Of a stretch of DNA of 64,000 nt, positions 51,784 through 60,731 are shown in pieces. How positions within the stretch are numbered: the first letter of the stretch is position 1; each line of letters begins with the position of its first letter. Below the pieces are notes generated by a model. It was not told the DNA's origin. It made no database searches and was given only the letters and a program-made list of their open reading frames with translations. Made by a program: the position numbers and the translations under genes. The DNA comes from SZUA-442 sp035461905 (lineage in GTDB: Bacteria > Actinomycetota > Acidimicrobiia > Spongiisociales > UBA5794). The stretch lies in contig DATHUV010000034.1 of the NCBI GenBank assembly GCA_035461905.1, positions 1 through 64,000 on the forward strand. Direction: 5' to 3'.

Positions 51784-52551
51784 ATGGACAATCAACAAGC
51801 ACACGGCGGGGTGGTCCTCGGGGACCCGATCGTCATCACCGAGGGCGTGAAGAAGTGGTTCGGAGACTTCCAGGCGCTCAAAGGCGTAACGGCAACAGTT
51901 CGCGAGCGCGAAGTCGTGGTCGTCATCGGGCCGTCAGGCTCAGGCAAGTCGACGTACATCCGATGCATCAACCGCCTCGAAGCCCATCAGGAGGGCACGA
52001 TCATCGTCGACGGCATCGAGCTGACGAACGACATCAAGAACATCGAGAAGATCCGTTCCGAAGTCGGGATGGTGTTCCAGCAGTTCAACCTGTTCCCGCA
52101 CCTCACCGTGCGGGACAACATCACGCTCGCACCCCAGTGGGTTCGCAAGCAGCCGAAGGCCGAGGCCGAGGACTACGCGATGGAGCTCCTCGAGCGCGTC
52201 GGGATCCCCGAGCAGGCGGACAAGTACCCGGGGCAACTCTCCGGGGGCCAGCAGCAGCGCGTTGCGATCGCGAGATCGCTCGCGATGAAGCCGAAGATCA
52301 TGCTCTTCGACGAACCAACCTCGGCACTCGACCCGGAGATGATCAAAGAGGTGCTCGACGTGATGAAGGAGCTCGCAGAATCGGGAATGACGATGCTGGT
52401 CGTCACTCACGAGATGGGCTTCGCACGGGAGGTCGCTGACCGCGTCCTGTTCTTCGACTACGGCGTGATCGTCGAGGAGGGCACGCCGGAGCACTTCTTC
52501 ACCAACCCCCAACACGATCGCACGAAGCTCTTCCTGTCCCAGATCCTCTGA
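51784..52551 (+). CDS. Amino-acid ABC transporter ATP-binding protein (GlnQ/AapP-like)
   Basis: A 255-residue ATPase with Walker A GPSGSGKST, QQFNLFPHLTVRDN, signature LSGGQQQRVAIARSLA, Walker B IMLFDEPTSALD and THEMGFAREVADRV. It belongs to the polar amino acid uptake family. GGGAG lies before the ATG at 51784, which overrides the overlapping start at 51748. It is the last gene of the operon. Confidence 0.95.
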   Translation: MDNQQAHGGVVLGDPIVITEGVKKWFGDFQALKGVTATVREREVVVVIGPSGSGKSTYIRCINRLEAHQEGTIIVDGIELTNDIKNIEKIRSEVGMVFQQFNLFPHLTVRDNITLAPQWVRKQPKAEAEDYAMELLERVGIPEQADKYPGQLSGGQQQRVAIARSLAMKPKIMLFDEPTSALDPEMIKEVLDVMKELAESGMTMLVVTHEMGFAREVADRVLFFDYGVIVEEGTPEHFFTNPQHDRTKLFLSQIL

Positions 52552-52559
52552 TCCGGCGC

Positions 52560-52600
52560 TTCCTGCGTACGAACCCGTGTGGGCATCAGTTACGCAGGAA
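52560..52600. repeat. Diverged copy of the dispersed palindrome (copy 6) with the lgt stop
   Basis: TTCCTGCGTA at 52560 and its complement TTACGCAGGAA at 52590 keep the outer 10-bp arm of the element with T-to-C changes on both sides, so pairing is kept. The inner part no longer matches. Read on the minus strand, it gives the last codons GTT CCT GCG TAA of lgt. It lies between converging genes. Confidence 0.65.
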
Positions 52601-53444
52601 CCGTCTCCTTCTGGGGTGAGAGCAGGGTTGGGTCCCCGATCAAGGTGCGGCGCTCCGCTCGCTTCTGCGTGTACCAGATCCATGCGAGGCCGCCGGCAAA
52701 TGCGACGATGGACACCCAGCCGTTGCGGCTGAGCCCGAGGAACCGGAACGTCGTATCCGTGCGAATGAGCTCCATCACGAACCTGATGAACGCGTACATC
52801 GCGACGTACACACCCCATGAGGCACCCTTCGCGAGCTTGCCACGCCGCTCCAGCCACAGGATCGTCGGTACGAGGATGAGCAGGTTCCACAACGCCTCGT
52901 ACGCGAACGTCGGGTGGAACGTCTCGAACTGCTCATAGCCGTCGGGGCGTCGTGCGGGGTCGATGATGATCGCCCACGGCAGGTCGCTCGGTGTTCCGAA
53001 CAACTCCTGGTTGAAGTAGTTGCCGAAGCGGCCGATGGCCTGGGCGAGGGGGAGCCCGACGGCGATCGCATCGCCGATCGCAAACAGGTCCCCCTGATGC
53101 TTGTCGACAAGGTAGATGATCGTGAGTGCCCCGAACACGAGCCCCCCATAGAGGGCGAGCCCACCCTCCCAGATGTACAGCATCGCCCACGGCCTGCCCG
53201 AGAAACGGCCCGTATGGGTCACGACGTACGCGGCCCGGGCACCGAGGAATCCGATCACGACGGCCCAGATCGCGACCTTCTCGAAGAGCTCTGGACTCCC
53301 ACCGAACCGGGCGTAGCGATGCCTCGACACGATGATCGCGGTGATGACGCCTATCGCGATCAGGATCCCGTAGAAGTGGATGGTCAGCGGACCGATCTCG
53401 ATCGTGTTCTGGGCAGGCGAAGGGATGGCCGCGATCAGGTTCAT
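52590..53444 (-). CDS. lgt: Prolipoprotein diacylglyceryl transferase
   Basis: A 284-residue, seven-helix membrane enzyme that puts diacylglycerol on the lipobox Cys of prolipoproteins, of which this window encodes several. The Lgt signature is GRFGNYFNQELFG, with HTFAYEA-type FHPTFAYEALWN and ARAAYVVTH. It ends KETVPA, where the last three codons come from a diverged palindromic repeat. It is coupled to the AhpD-like gene by a four-base overlap. Confidence 0.96.
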   Translation of the reverse strand: MNLIAAIPSPAQNTIEIGPLTIHFYGILIAIGVITAIIVSRHRYARFGGSPELFEKVAIWAVVIGFLGARAAYVVTHTGRFSGRPWAMLYIWEGGLALYGGLVFGALTIIYLVDKHQGDLFAIGDAIAVGLPLAQAIGRFGNYFNQELFGTPSDLPWAIIIDPARRPDGYEQFETFHPTFAYEALWNLLILVPTILWLERRGKLAKGASWGVYVAMYAFIRFVMELIRTDTTFRFLGLSRNGWVSIVAFAGGLAWIWYTQKRAERRTLIGDPTLLSPQKETVPA

Positions 53445-53788
53445 CCGTAGCGTTCCTTGAACTCCTTGAACGCCTCAAATGCCTTCGGGGCATAGACCGT
53501 GCCGGGACCGCCGTTCATGTCGATTGCGACTCCGAGCATCTCGGCGAACTCCTGCTCGGTGGCGCCCTGGCGTACGGCGTTGCGAGCATGGGCAGCGATG
53601 CAGCCGTCGCACCGGTCGGTCACCGCGATCGCAACGGCGATGAGTTCCTTCACCTTCGGTGACAGTTCACCCTCGGCGAACGTCGCCTTGTGCATGGCTG
53701 AGAACCCGTCGTAGACCGCTGGAATCAGTGCGCGCAGCTCCTTTGCGGATTCCTGATTGGATCGGAGCTCGTCGTGATGATGGCCCAT
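53441..53788 (-). CDS. AhpD-like / carboxymuconolactone decarboxylase-family protein
   Basis: A 115-residue protein of the AhpD fold with the redox motif RCDGCIAAHARNAV (CxxC then His) and the start HHHDELRS. Members act as peroxidase partners or thiol-disulfide enzymes. AGGAGG precedes the ATG at 53788. It is immediately upstream of lgt in the same operon. Both Cys codons are ordinary TGC/TGT-type codons, so no selenocysteine is used here. Confidence 0.9.
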   Translation of the reverse strand: MGHHHDELRSNQESAKELRALIPAVYDGFSAMHKATFAEGELSPKVKELIAVAIAVTDRCDGCIAAHARNAVRQGATEQEFAEMLGVAIDMNGGPGTVYAPKAFEAFKEFKERYG

Positions 53789-53923
53789 GGTCACCTCCTG
53801 CCTCCATGCTATGGAGGTTCGCCGCGCTTGCATCCGGTGGGCGACGAGACAGCGCGCATGTAGCCTGAAGCCCGGTCGAAGAACCTGACTAAGGGTTTGG
53901 CTATTCCAGCGGGAGAGGTGCAC

Positions 53924-55075
53924 GTGACGACCAAGCAGCGGGCCGAGGAAGCGTTCAGCGCGAAGGAGCACGACCTCAGGGAGCTATCCCAATGGATGTA
54001 CGACAACCCCGAGGTCGCGTACGAGGAGCACGGGACCTCCCGTCGGATCGTCGACATGCTCAGGAGCAGTGGCTTCGACGTCGAGTACCCCGCGTATGGC
54101 CTCGATACGGCCTTCGCTGCCCGGGTCGGAACCTCGGGTCCCGAGGTCGTCATCTGCGCCGAGATGGACGCCCTCCCCGAAGTGGGCCATGCATGCGGCC
54201 ACAACATCATCGCCACGGCAGGCATGGGGGCGGGGCTCGCCCTCGTCGATCTGGCTGACGAACTCGGCATTCGCGTGACCGTGCTCGGCACGCCCGCTGA
54301 GGAGAAGTACGGTGGCAAGGTGGATCTGATCAACGCAGGAGCATTTACAGGAGCGGCCGCATCAATGATGATCCATCCCGCTCCCATCGATACGGTCGAT
54401 ATCAATGCGATCGCCGTCGCCCACGTCGACGTCGAGTTCTTCGGCAAGGAGACCCACGCCTCGTTCGCCCCACACCTCGGTGTCAATGCGCTCGACGCAG
54501 CCGTCCAGGCGTATGTCAACGTCTCGACCCTCCGCCAGCACTTCCTCGACACCGACCGTGTCCACGGCGTCATCACCCATGGTGGGTCCGCCCCGAACGT
54601 CATCCCTGCCCACACGTCGATGTCGTGGTACGTGCGTGCCGCCACGGACGAGCGCCTCGATGACCTGTACCCGCAGATCGTCCGGTGCTTCGAGGCGGCC
54701 GCACTCGCAACCGGTTGCACCTTCGGCGTTACTGTGACCGGGCATCGGTACAAGGACATGAGGAACGACAAGCTGCTGGTCGAGCTCTACGGAGCGAACT
54801 CGGCTGCACTCGGTCGTCCCATGCCCACCTCCGCCGAGATCGGGAAGACCGGAGCCGGCTCGACGGACATGGGCAACGTGTCGTACGTGGTGCCGTCGAT
54901 CCATCCGATGGTCGGCATCAGCTCCTCACCAGCGGTCAACCATCAGAAGGAGTTTGCCGCCCACACGGTGACGGAGGACGGGACACGTGCCATCAGGGAT
55001 GGCGCGTTGGCCATGGCGTGGACGATCATCGACCTTGCCGAGGGCGACCGCTGGGCCGAACTCGGCTCGTACTGA
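53924..55075 (+). CDS. M20-family amidohydrolase (AbgB/peptidase-like)
   Basis: A 383-residue zinc hydrolase: the metal region CAEMDALPEVGHACGHN, Glu pair in GTPAEEKYGGKV, and ETHASFAPHLGVNALDAA in the lid domain. It resembles AbgB-type aminobenzoyl-glutamate hydrolases and related N-acyl amino acid amidohydrolases. GTG 53924 is chosen, with GGGAGAGG upstream; a TTG at 53897 is in frame. It is followed by the Ca2+-type ATPase after ten bases. Confidence 0.88.
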   Translation: MTTKQRAEEAFSAKEHDLRELSQWMYDNPEVAYEEHGTSRRIVDMLRSSGFDVEYPAYGLDTAFAARVGTSGPEVVICAEMDALPEVGHACGHNIIATAGMGAGLALVDLADELGIRVTVLGTPAEEKYGGKVDLINAGAFTGAAASMMIHPAPIDTVDINAIAVAHVDVEFFGKETHASFAPHLGVNALDAAVQAYVNVSTLRQHFLDTDRVHGVITHGGSAPNVIPAHTSMSWYVRAATDERLDDLYPQIVRCFEAAALATGCTFGVTVTGHRYKDMRNDKLLVELYGANSAALGRPMPTSAEIGKTGAGSTDMGNVSYVVPSIHPMVGISSSPAVNHQKEFAAHTVTEDGTRAIRDGALAMAWTIIDLAEGDRWAELGSY

Positions 55076-55085
55076 ACGGGCATCA

Positions 55086-57791
55086 ATGGACCGAGACATC
55101 ATCGAACGTGCGGACTGGTTCTCCCTCCCCGCGGACGATGCGATCCGAGACCTCGCGTCACCACCGGAGGGGCTCTCCCACGACGAGGTGAGCGAGAGGT
55201 CCGTCACGTTCGGGCCCAACGAGATCGAGGAACACGGGGGGCGCAGCAAGTCCGAGATCTTCTTCGCGCAGTTCAAGGCCTTCCTCACCTACGTCCTTGC
55301 TGGTGCCGTCGTCATCTCAGCGATCCTCGGGGATTGGGTCGAGGCAGTGGCGATCGTTGCGATCATCGTCCTCAACGCCGTCATGGGATACGTCCAGGAG
55401 TCCAGAGCGGAAGACGCGATGGAAGCGCTCAAGCAGATGGCCGTCCCCATGGTCCGGGTGCGGCGATCTGGCGAGCTGATGGACGTGTCATCGGTCGACC
55501 TTGTGCCGGGAGACCGGCTGTTGATCGAGGCAGGCAACGTGGTGCCGGCGGACGGGCGGCTCATCGAGTCCAGCAACCTCCAGATCGAGGAGGCTGCGCT
55601 CACGGGTGAGTCCGAACCCGTGAACAAGAGCGCGACGGAGGTGCTCACCGGCAAACAGGCCCTCGCCGATCGGATCACCATGGTGTTCAGCGGTACGATC
55701 GTGACCCGAGGACGAGCAGAGCTTGTCGTCACAGCAACGGGTATGGCCACCGAGCTCGGCAGGATCGCATCCCTCATCCGCGGCGTGGAGGAGGAGCGGA
55801 CGCCGCTCCAGGAGCGTCTCGATCACCTTGGCAAGGTTCTCGCCGCCGTGGCCGGTGGACTCGTCGGACTGCTCTTCGTCCTCGGATGGGCGAGGGGAGA
55901 CGACCTCGAGACCCTCCTGCTCACATCCGTCAGCCTTGCTGTGGCGGCCATCCCCGAGGCGATGCCTGCCGTCGTCACCATCGCCCTGTCGCTCGGCGCC
56001 CAGCGCATGCTGAAGCGCCAGGCGCTGATTCGGAGGCTTCCTGCGGTCGAGACCCTCGGTGCGGTCAGCGTCATCGGCACTGACAAGACCGGGACGCTCA
56101 CCGAGAACCGGATGACGGCCGTCGTCCTCGACGTGGCCAATCGGCAACACGAGTTCGAGCACGACACCCTTCCGGAGGGCGACGTCCTCCCCTCGATCCA
56201 GCTCGCCCTGCTCACGGGTGTCCTCTGCAACGACGCGACCCTCCGGCAGAACGAGGCCTTCACGGCCATCGGTGACCCGACTGAGGGCGCCCTGGTCGTC
56301 ATCGGGGCCAGGATCGGCGTGCTCAAGCCCGCCCTCGAGGCCGTCATGCCCAGGGTGGGCGAGGTCCCGTTCGACTCGACACGCAAGCGCATGACGACCA
56401 TCCACAGGACACCGGAATCGATCGAGGACGTCCCCTCGGAGCTGGAGGCACTGTTCCGTGCGGCAGAGGACCGCCTGCCCGAGTATGTCGGGCTGACGAA
56501 GGGCGCCGTCACCGGGCTCGTCGAGCATGCGAACAGGGTCTGGGTCGACGACCGGATCCTGCCAATCGACGCACAGGCCAAGGAGCGGATCGCAGCGGCG
56601 GAGGCTGAGCTTGCGAGCAAGGGAATGCGAGTGCTCGGGATGGCGGTCAAGCCGACCGATTCACCGGATCCTGGCCCCGACACCGAAGAGGACCTCGTCT
56701 TCGTCGGGATGTTCGGACTGATCGACCCTCCGCGCGAGGCCGTTCCAGGGGCCATCGCCGCAACGATGGCAGCAGGTATCCGGCCCGTGATGATCACAGG
56801 GGACCACCCTCTCACGGCGAGCCACATCGCCCAGTCGATCGGTGTGACGACGAGCTCCGAGGTGATTGACGGTCCTGAGCTCGACGAGATGTCGGACGAG
56901 GAAGTGAGGACGGCGGCGAAGTCGGTGTCCGTGTTCGCGAGGGTTTCCCCGGAGCACAAGCTCGACATCATCGACGCGCTCCAGTCCGACGGTGAGCTCG
57001 TCGCCATGACGGGTGACGGCGTCAACGACGCCCCTGCCCTCAAGAGGGCGGACATCGGGATCGCGATGGGCATCACAGGCACCGATGTCTCCAAGCAGGC
57101 CGCTGACATGGTGCTCCTCGACGACAACTACGCGACGATCGTCGCTGCGGTCGAGGAAGGGCGGGTGATCTACGACAACATCCGCAAGTTCATCGCGTAC
57201 CTCCTCACGTGCAACGCGTCGGAGATCCTCGTGATGATCATTGGACCGCTTCTCGGCATGCCACTTCCCCTGCTCCCGCTCCAGATCCTGTGGATGAACC
57301 TCGTGACCGACGGGCTACCGGCCCTCGCGCTCGGCGTCGAGCCTGCGGAGGATGACGTGATGCTCCGGAAGCCGAGATCGGCGACCGAGACGATCTTCGG
57401 TGGCGGAACAACGCGCTTCATCGCCATCTTCGGCGTCGTGCTCTCAGTCGTCACACTCGTGCCCGGCTATCTCCTGTGGGACTCCGGCGACGGGCAATGG
57501 CAATCGGTGCTGTTCACGGTGCTGATCTTCGGTCAGCTCGGACTCGCACTCGAGGTGAGGTCACAGAAGCGCTCGCTGTTCAAGGTCGGGCTCTTCTCCA
57601 ACAGGGCGATGATCGGCGCAGTGGCCATCGGCATCGCGGCGCATCTCGCGATCCTGTACGTCCCGTTCCTCCAGCGCATCTTCGGTACCGACGCCCTCGA
57701 TCCGATCCATTTCGGCATGGCCCTCCTGGGTGCCGCGGCCGTGATCGGTGCGGTCGAGGTCTACAAGGTGTTCCTGCGAGCGAGCGCGTAG
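55086..57791 (+). CDS. Calcium-type (P2) cation-transporting P-type ATPase
   Basis: A 901-residue ATPase with ten expected helices: N-terminal actuator segment FGPNEIEEHGG, LTGESEPV (about 173), IPEAMPAVV in TM4 (ligand Glu kept although the usual PEGLP is changed), the phosphorylation site DKTGTLTENRM (about 332), GDGVNDAPAL (about 641) and LVTDGLPALALG in TM6 with the Ca2+-coordinating Asn/Asp. PMR1/SERCA-like Ca2+ or Mn2+ export is most likely. It has no metal-binding N-terminal domain, unlike CopA in this window. Confidence 0.92.
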   Translation: MDRDIIERADWFSLPADDAIRDLASPPEGLSHDEVSERSVTFGPNEIEEHGGRSKSEIFFAQFKAFLTYVLAGAVVISAILGDWVEAVAIVAIIVLNAVMGYVQESRAEDAMEALKQMAVPMVRVRRSGELMDVSSVDLVPGDRLLIEAGNVVPADGRLIESSNLQIEEAALTGESEPVNKSATEVLTGKQALADRITMVFSGTIVTRGRAELVVTATGMATELGRIASLIRGVEEERTPLQERLDHLGKVLAAVAGGLVGLLFVLGWARGDDLETLLLTSVSLAVAAIPEAMPAVVTIALSLGAQRMLKRQALIRRLPAVETLGAVSVIGTDKTGTLTENRMTAVVLDVANRQHEFEHDTLPEGDVLPSIQLALLTGVLCNDATLRQNEAFTAIGDPTEGALVVIGARIGVLKPALEAVMPRVGEVPFDSTRKRMTTIHRTPESIEDVPSELEALFRAAEDRLPEYVGLTKGAVTGLVEHANRVWVDDRILPIDAQAKERIAAAEAELASKGMRVLGMAVKPTDSPDPGPDTEEDLVFVGMFGLIDPPREAVPGAIAATMAAGIRPVMITGDHPLTASHIAQSIGVTTSSEVIDGPELDEMSDEEVRTAAKSVSVFARVSPEHKLDIIDALQSDGELVAMTGDGVNDAPALKRADIGIAMGITGTDVSKQAADMVLLDDNYATIVAAVEEGRVIYDNIRKFIAYLLTCNASEILVMIIGPLLGMPLPLLPLQILWMNLVTDGLPALALGVEPAEDDVMLRKPRSATETIFGGGTTRFIAIFGVVLSVVTLVPGYLLWDSGDGQWQSVLFTVLIFGQLGLALEVRSQKRSLFKVGLFSNRAMIGAVAIGIAAHLAILYVPFLQRIFGTDALDPIHFGMALLGAAAVIGAVEVYKVFLRASA

Positions 57792-57872
57792 GACGTCCGT
57801 CGGGAGGTCGGTGCGGACATCGCCCCGGGCCGCAGTGGGAACCACACCCCTGCCCCTGGCGGACAGGCGAAC

Positions 57873-58250
57873 TCAGGTGCCGGGAGTGTCCCCACCAGCC
57901 CCCGGGTCCCGTTCGTGGAGTCCTACGATCATGCCCGTGGTGTCGGTGAAGTAACAGGCCTGACCTACACCGGGGATCGTGAACCTCGGCACGACGATCT
58001 CTCCTCCTGCGACGATGACCCGTGCCATCGCGCCGGGGAGGTCATCCACCTCGATCGTCACCACGGTGAGCGGCTCGCCATCCTGGGAGGTCGTGAACCC
58101 CGCATCGAGTCCGGGACCGTCGCCATTTCGGTGCACGAGGTAGTCGTCGCCGCCCCACGGCTGGGGGTCCCATCCGAACACCTCCCGGTAGAACGCAGCC
58201 GATGCCTCGAGGTCACCGCTGTTGAATTCGATGTAGCTGACGTGTGCCAC
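57873..58250 (-). CDS. VOC (glyoxalase/bleomycin-resistance) superfamily protein
   Basis: A 125-residue two-module VOC protein: VSYIEFNSGDLEASAAFYREVFGW in two steps (IEFNSGDLEAS, then FYREVFGW) and FTIPGVGQACYFTDTTGMIVGL. It resembles the N-module of CFP29-type VOC proteins and probably binds a metal and a small ligand. The start is GTG 58250 with GGAGGAC upstream. It lies 21 bases after the sulfurtransferase gene on the same strand. Confidence 0.85.
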   Translation of the reverse strand: MAHVSYIEFNSGDLEASAAFYREVFGWDPQPWGGDDYLVHRNGDGPGLDAGFTTSQDGEPLTVVTIEVDDLPGAMARVIVAGGEIVVPRFTIPGVGQACYFTDTTGMIVGLHERDPGAGGDTPGT

Positions 58251-58271
58251 GGTCGTCCTCCAAGGAGTCGG

Positions 58272-59144
58272 CTACTTCTCGATCGGGACGCGGACGGCGT
58301 TCCCGTACTCGGTCCACGAGCCGTCGTAGTTGCGGACCGTGGGGTACCCGAGCAGGTGTGTCAGGACGAACCAGGTGTGGCTCGACCGCTCGCCGATGCG
58401 GCAGTAGACGATCACGTCATCGTCTCGGGAGAGGCCGACCTCTCCCTCATAGATGGACTCGAGCTCCGATCGCGACCGGAAGGTCCCATCTTCTGAGGCT
58501 GCCCTCTTCCAGGGCACGTTTGCTGCCCCGGGGACGTGACCACCTCGGAGGGCACCCTCGTTCGGATAGTCGGGCATGTGCATGCGCTCCCCACTGAACT
58601 CCTCGGGGGATCGAACGTCGATCAGGGGCATGCCGTTGGCGCTGTGCTCGACGGTGTCGGACAGGAAGGCGCGGATAGCGGTGTCGTCTCGGACGGGAAC
58701 GGGGTACTCGGATCGGGCACGCTCTGGTACGTCGGTGGTCATGGGGCGGTCCTCGGCGAGCCACTTCTGCCTGCCCCCGTCGAGCAGACGGACGTTGTCG
58801 TGGCCGAACAGCGAGAACACCCACAACGCATACGATGCCCACCAGTTGAAGTTGTCCCCGTAGAAGACAACGGTGGTATCCCGGGAGATCCCGTGGCGCT
58901 CCATCAGGTCTGCAAACGCCTCGGGGCTCAGGTAGTCACGCACGAGGGGATCGTTGAGGTCGGCGTGCCAATCGATCTTCACCGCTCCGGGGATGTGCCC
59001 GGTTTCGTAGAGGAGGACGTCCTCATCGGATTCGACGACCACGATGGAGGGATCGTCGAGGTGCTCGGCGAGCCAGTCGGTCGATACGAGAATGTCCGGG
59101 TTGGCGTACTCGGAGAACTTCGGGGAGCGGTCGCCTGACGTCAT
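58272..59144 (-). CDS. sseA: Thiosulfate/3-mercaptopyruvate sulfurtransferase (SseA/CysA-type tandem rhodanese)
   Basis: A 290-residue protein with two rhodanese domains. The second carries the active Cys in VYCRIGERSSHTWFVL, and the C-terminus is NYDGSWTEYGNAVRVPI, matching mycobacterial SseA/CysA proteins. It moves sulfane sulfur. It diverges from a SufE gene, a pairing also seen in M. tuberculosis (sseA-Rv3284), so it probably passes sulfur to SufE-dependent Fe-S assembly. AAAGGG precedes the ATG at 59144. Confidence 0.92.
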   Translation of the reverse strand: MTSGDRSPKFSEYANPDILVSTDWLAEHLDDPSIVVVESDEDVLLYETGHIPGAVKIDWHADLNDPLVRDYLSPEAFADLMERHGISRDTTVVFYGDNFNWWASYALWVFSLFGHDNVRLLDGGRQKWLAEDRPMTTDVPERARSEYPVPVRDDTAIRAFLSDTVEHSANGMPLIDVRSPEEFSGERMHMPDYPNEGALRGGHVPGAANVPWKRAASEDGTFRSRSELESIYEGEVGLSRDDDVIVYCRIGERSSHTWFVLTHLLGYPTVRNYDGSWTEYGNAVRVPIEK

Positions 59145-59191
59145 GGGGATCCCTTTCGAGCCTCGGTGCCGGAGCGTCCGTATGGTAACCA

Positions 59192-59210
59192 CTACCGAGA
59201 TAGGTAGAAT
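59192..59210. promoter_or_regulatory. Candidate operator and -10 in the sseA-sufE divergent region
   Basis: CTACC (59192-59196) and GGTAG (59203-59207) form an inverted repeat with a 6-bp spacer. TAGAAT (59205-59210) overlaps it and could be the -10 element of sufE. The match to any known Fe-S or redox regulator box is not clear to me. Confidence 0.3.
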
Positions 59211-59241
59211 ACGGGATTCAGCGACTCGCAGAACGGTGATC

Positions 59242-59664
59242 ATGCCCCTTCCCGCGAAACTCGACCAGATCGTCACCCTGATGCACGGTGCACCCAAGAA
59301 CCTCAAGGTCGAGGCGATGCTCGACTACTCGCGCCGGCTGCCACCCCTGCCTTCGCACATCGAGGCGGCGGACCTCGAGCAGGTCCACGAGTGCCAATCC
59401 CCGTTCTTCCTCGCGACGGAGGTCGATGACGACGGGACGGTGCACCTCTTCTTCGAAGTGCCCCAGGAAGCCCCGACGGTGCGCGGCTTCGCCGGGATTC
59501 TGCTCGACGGCCTCGATGGTGAGTCCGCGGATGTCGTGCTCGGGGTTCCCGACGACTTCTTCTACGCGATGGGTCTCGAGGAGGTCGTCACACCGATGCG
59601 GTTGCGCGGCATGGGAGCGATCCTCGCAAGGATCAAGCGTCAAGTGCGCGACGCCGTCGCATGA
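59242..59664 (+). CDS. sufE: SufE-family sulfur acceptor protein
   Basis: A 140-residue SufE/CsdE fold protein with the sulfur-accepting Cys51 in VHECQSPFFLATE and the conserved GFAGILLDGLDG. It takes sulfur from a cysteine desulfurase (or the neighbour SseA) and passes it to the Fe-S scaffold. The ATG at 59242 is chosen; the frame is open further upstream but lacks family similarity. Confidence 0.92.
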   Translation: MPLPAKLDQIVTLMHGAPKNLKVEAMLDYSRRLPPLPSHIEAADLEQVHECQSPFFLATEVDDDGTVHLFFEVPQEAPTVRGFAGILLDGLDGESADVVLGVPDDFFYAMGLEEVVTPMRLRGMGAILARIKRQVRDAVA

Positions 59665-59677
59665 CCCGGACGCGAGA

Positions 59678-59699
59678 GGGGAGCGCCCGGGCGCTCCCC
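59678..59699. terminator. Two-way terminator hairpin between sufE and the SPFH gene
   Basis: GGGGAGCGCCC and GGGCGCTCCCC are perfect 11-bp arms with no spacer. The genes on both sides converge on it. There is no U-tract, so efficiency is uncertain. Confidence 0.65.
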
Positions 59700-59722
59700 G
59701 CCGGCAACCCGGTTCCACGCCG

Positions 59723-60700
59723 CTACATCCCGGAGTCGGGTGTCCCCCCGAACTGCGGACCGGTGCGCCGGTCCCTCATCTCGGTTGCGGCAACCCGCTG
59801 CGAGTCAGTGAACAGCTCCCCGATCGCACCGATGCTCGAGAGCACGCCTGCGGTTTCGAGGGGGAGGTAGATCTTCGAGGCCTGCCCGTCGGCAATCCCC
59901 TGAAGTGCTTCGAGGTACTTGATGGCGATGAGGTCGGGCGTCGGGTCTCCGGTGTGGATCGCCGAGAACACCCGCTCGATCGCACGCCCTTCGCCCTCTG
60001 CGATGGTCTCCTTCTGGTACCGCTCGGCGTCTGCGACCTCGCGGATGGCCTGGGCCTGTCCCTCGGCGTCGAGGATCCTCGACTGCTTCACACCCTCCGA
60101 GCGGAGGATCGCTGCGCGCTTGTCACCCTCGGCTTCCGTCACCAGGGCACGACGATCGCGCTCCGCCTTCATCTGGCGGTGCATCGCGTCCGTCACGTCG
60201 GCGGGAGGGTCGATCCTCTGGATCTCGACACGAACGACCCTGGTACCCCAGACGTCCGTTGCCTCGTCGAGGATCAGCCGCAACTCGGTGTTGATCTTCT
60301 CCCTTGACGTGAGGGCGTCGTCGAGATCCATGTCTCCGACCACGTTCCTCAGGTTGGTCTGGGCGAGCTTGGTCGCAGCGAGGATGAAGTTCGCCACGTT
60401 GTACGCAAGCTTGACCGGGTCGGTGGCCTGGAAGTACACGACGGCGTCGACGGTCACGACGACGTTGTCCTTCGTGATGACCTCCTGCGGTGGCACGTCG
60501 ACGACCTGCTCACGCATGTCGATCTTGCGTACCTTCTCGATGAACGGCACGATCAGGTGGAATCCCGGATCGAGCGTCTTGCGGTATCGACCGAATCGCT
60601 CGACGAGACCCTGCTCGTACTGTTGGACGATCTTGATCGCCAGCCCCACGTAGATGATGAGTACGACGATGAGGACCAGGATGATCCCTGCGGCTTCCAT
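59723..60700 (-). CDS. SPFH/stomatin-like membrane protein (QmcA-type)
   Basis: A 325-residue protein with an N-terminal helix (about 5-24), an SPFH domain (GLVERFGRYRKTLDPGFHLI, VDVPPQEVITKDNVVVTVDA) and a long charged helix rich in Ala/Glu (RQMKAERDRRALVTEAEGDK) that drives oligomers. SPFH proteins of this kind pair with NfeD partners, as here: the NfeD gene is just upstream, 31 bases away. GGAGAAAGGG precedes the ATG. It organises membrane microdomains or controls membrane proteases. Confidence 0.94.
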   Translation of the reverse strand: MEAAGIILVLIVVLIIYVGLAIKIVQQYEQGLVERFGRYRKTLDPGFHLIVPFIEKVRKIDMREQVVDVPPQEVITKDNVVVTVDAVVYFQATDPVKLAYNVANFILAATKLAQTNLRNVVGDMDLDDALTSREKINTELRLILDEATDVWGTRVVRVEIQRIDPPADVTDAMHRQMKAERDRRALVTEAEGDKRAAILRSEGVKQSRILDAEGQAQAIREVADAERYQKETIAEGEGRAIERVFSAIHTGDPTPDLIAIKYLEALQGIADGQASKIYLPLETAGVLSSIGAIGELFTDSQRVAATEMRDRRTGPQFGGTPDSGM

Positions 60701-60731
60701 GCGTTCCCTTTCTCCTTCGACCTTGTCTGAC

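Noticed and set aside
53441..53788. A second selenoprotein (AhpD-like)
   Set aside because: AhpD-like proteins may use Sec, but here both positions of CxxC are normal Cys codons and the frame has no internal TGA.
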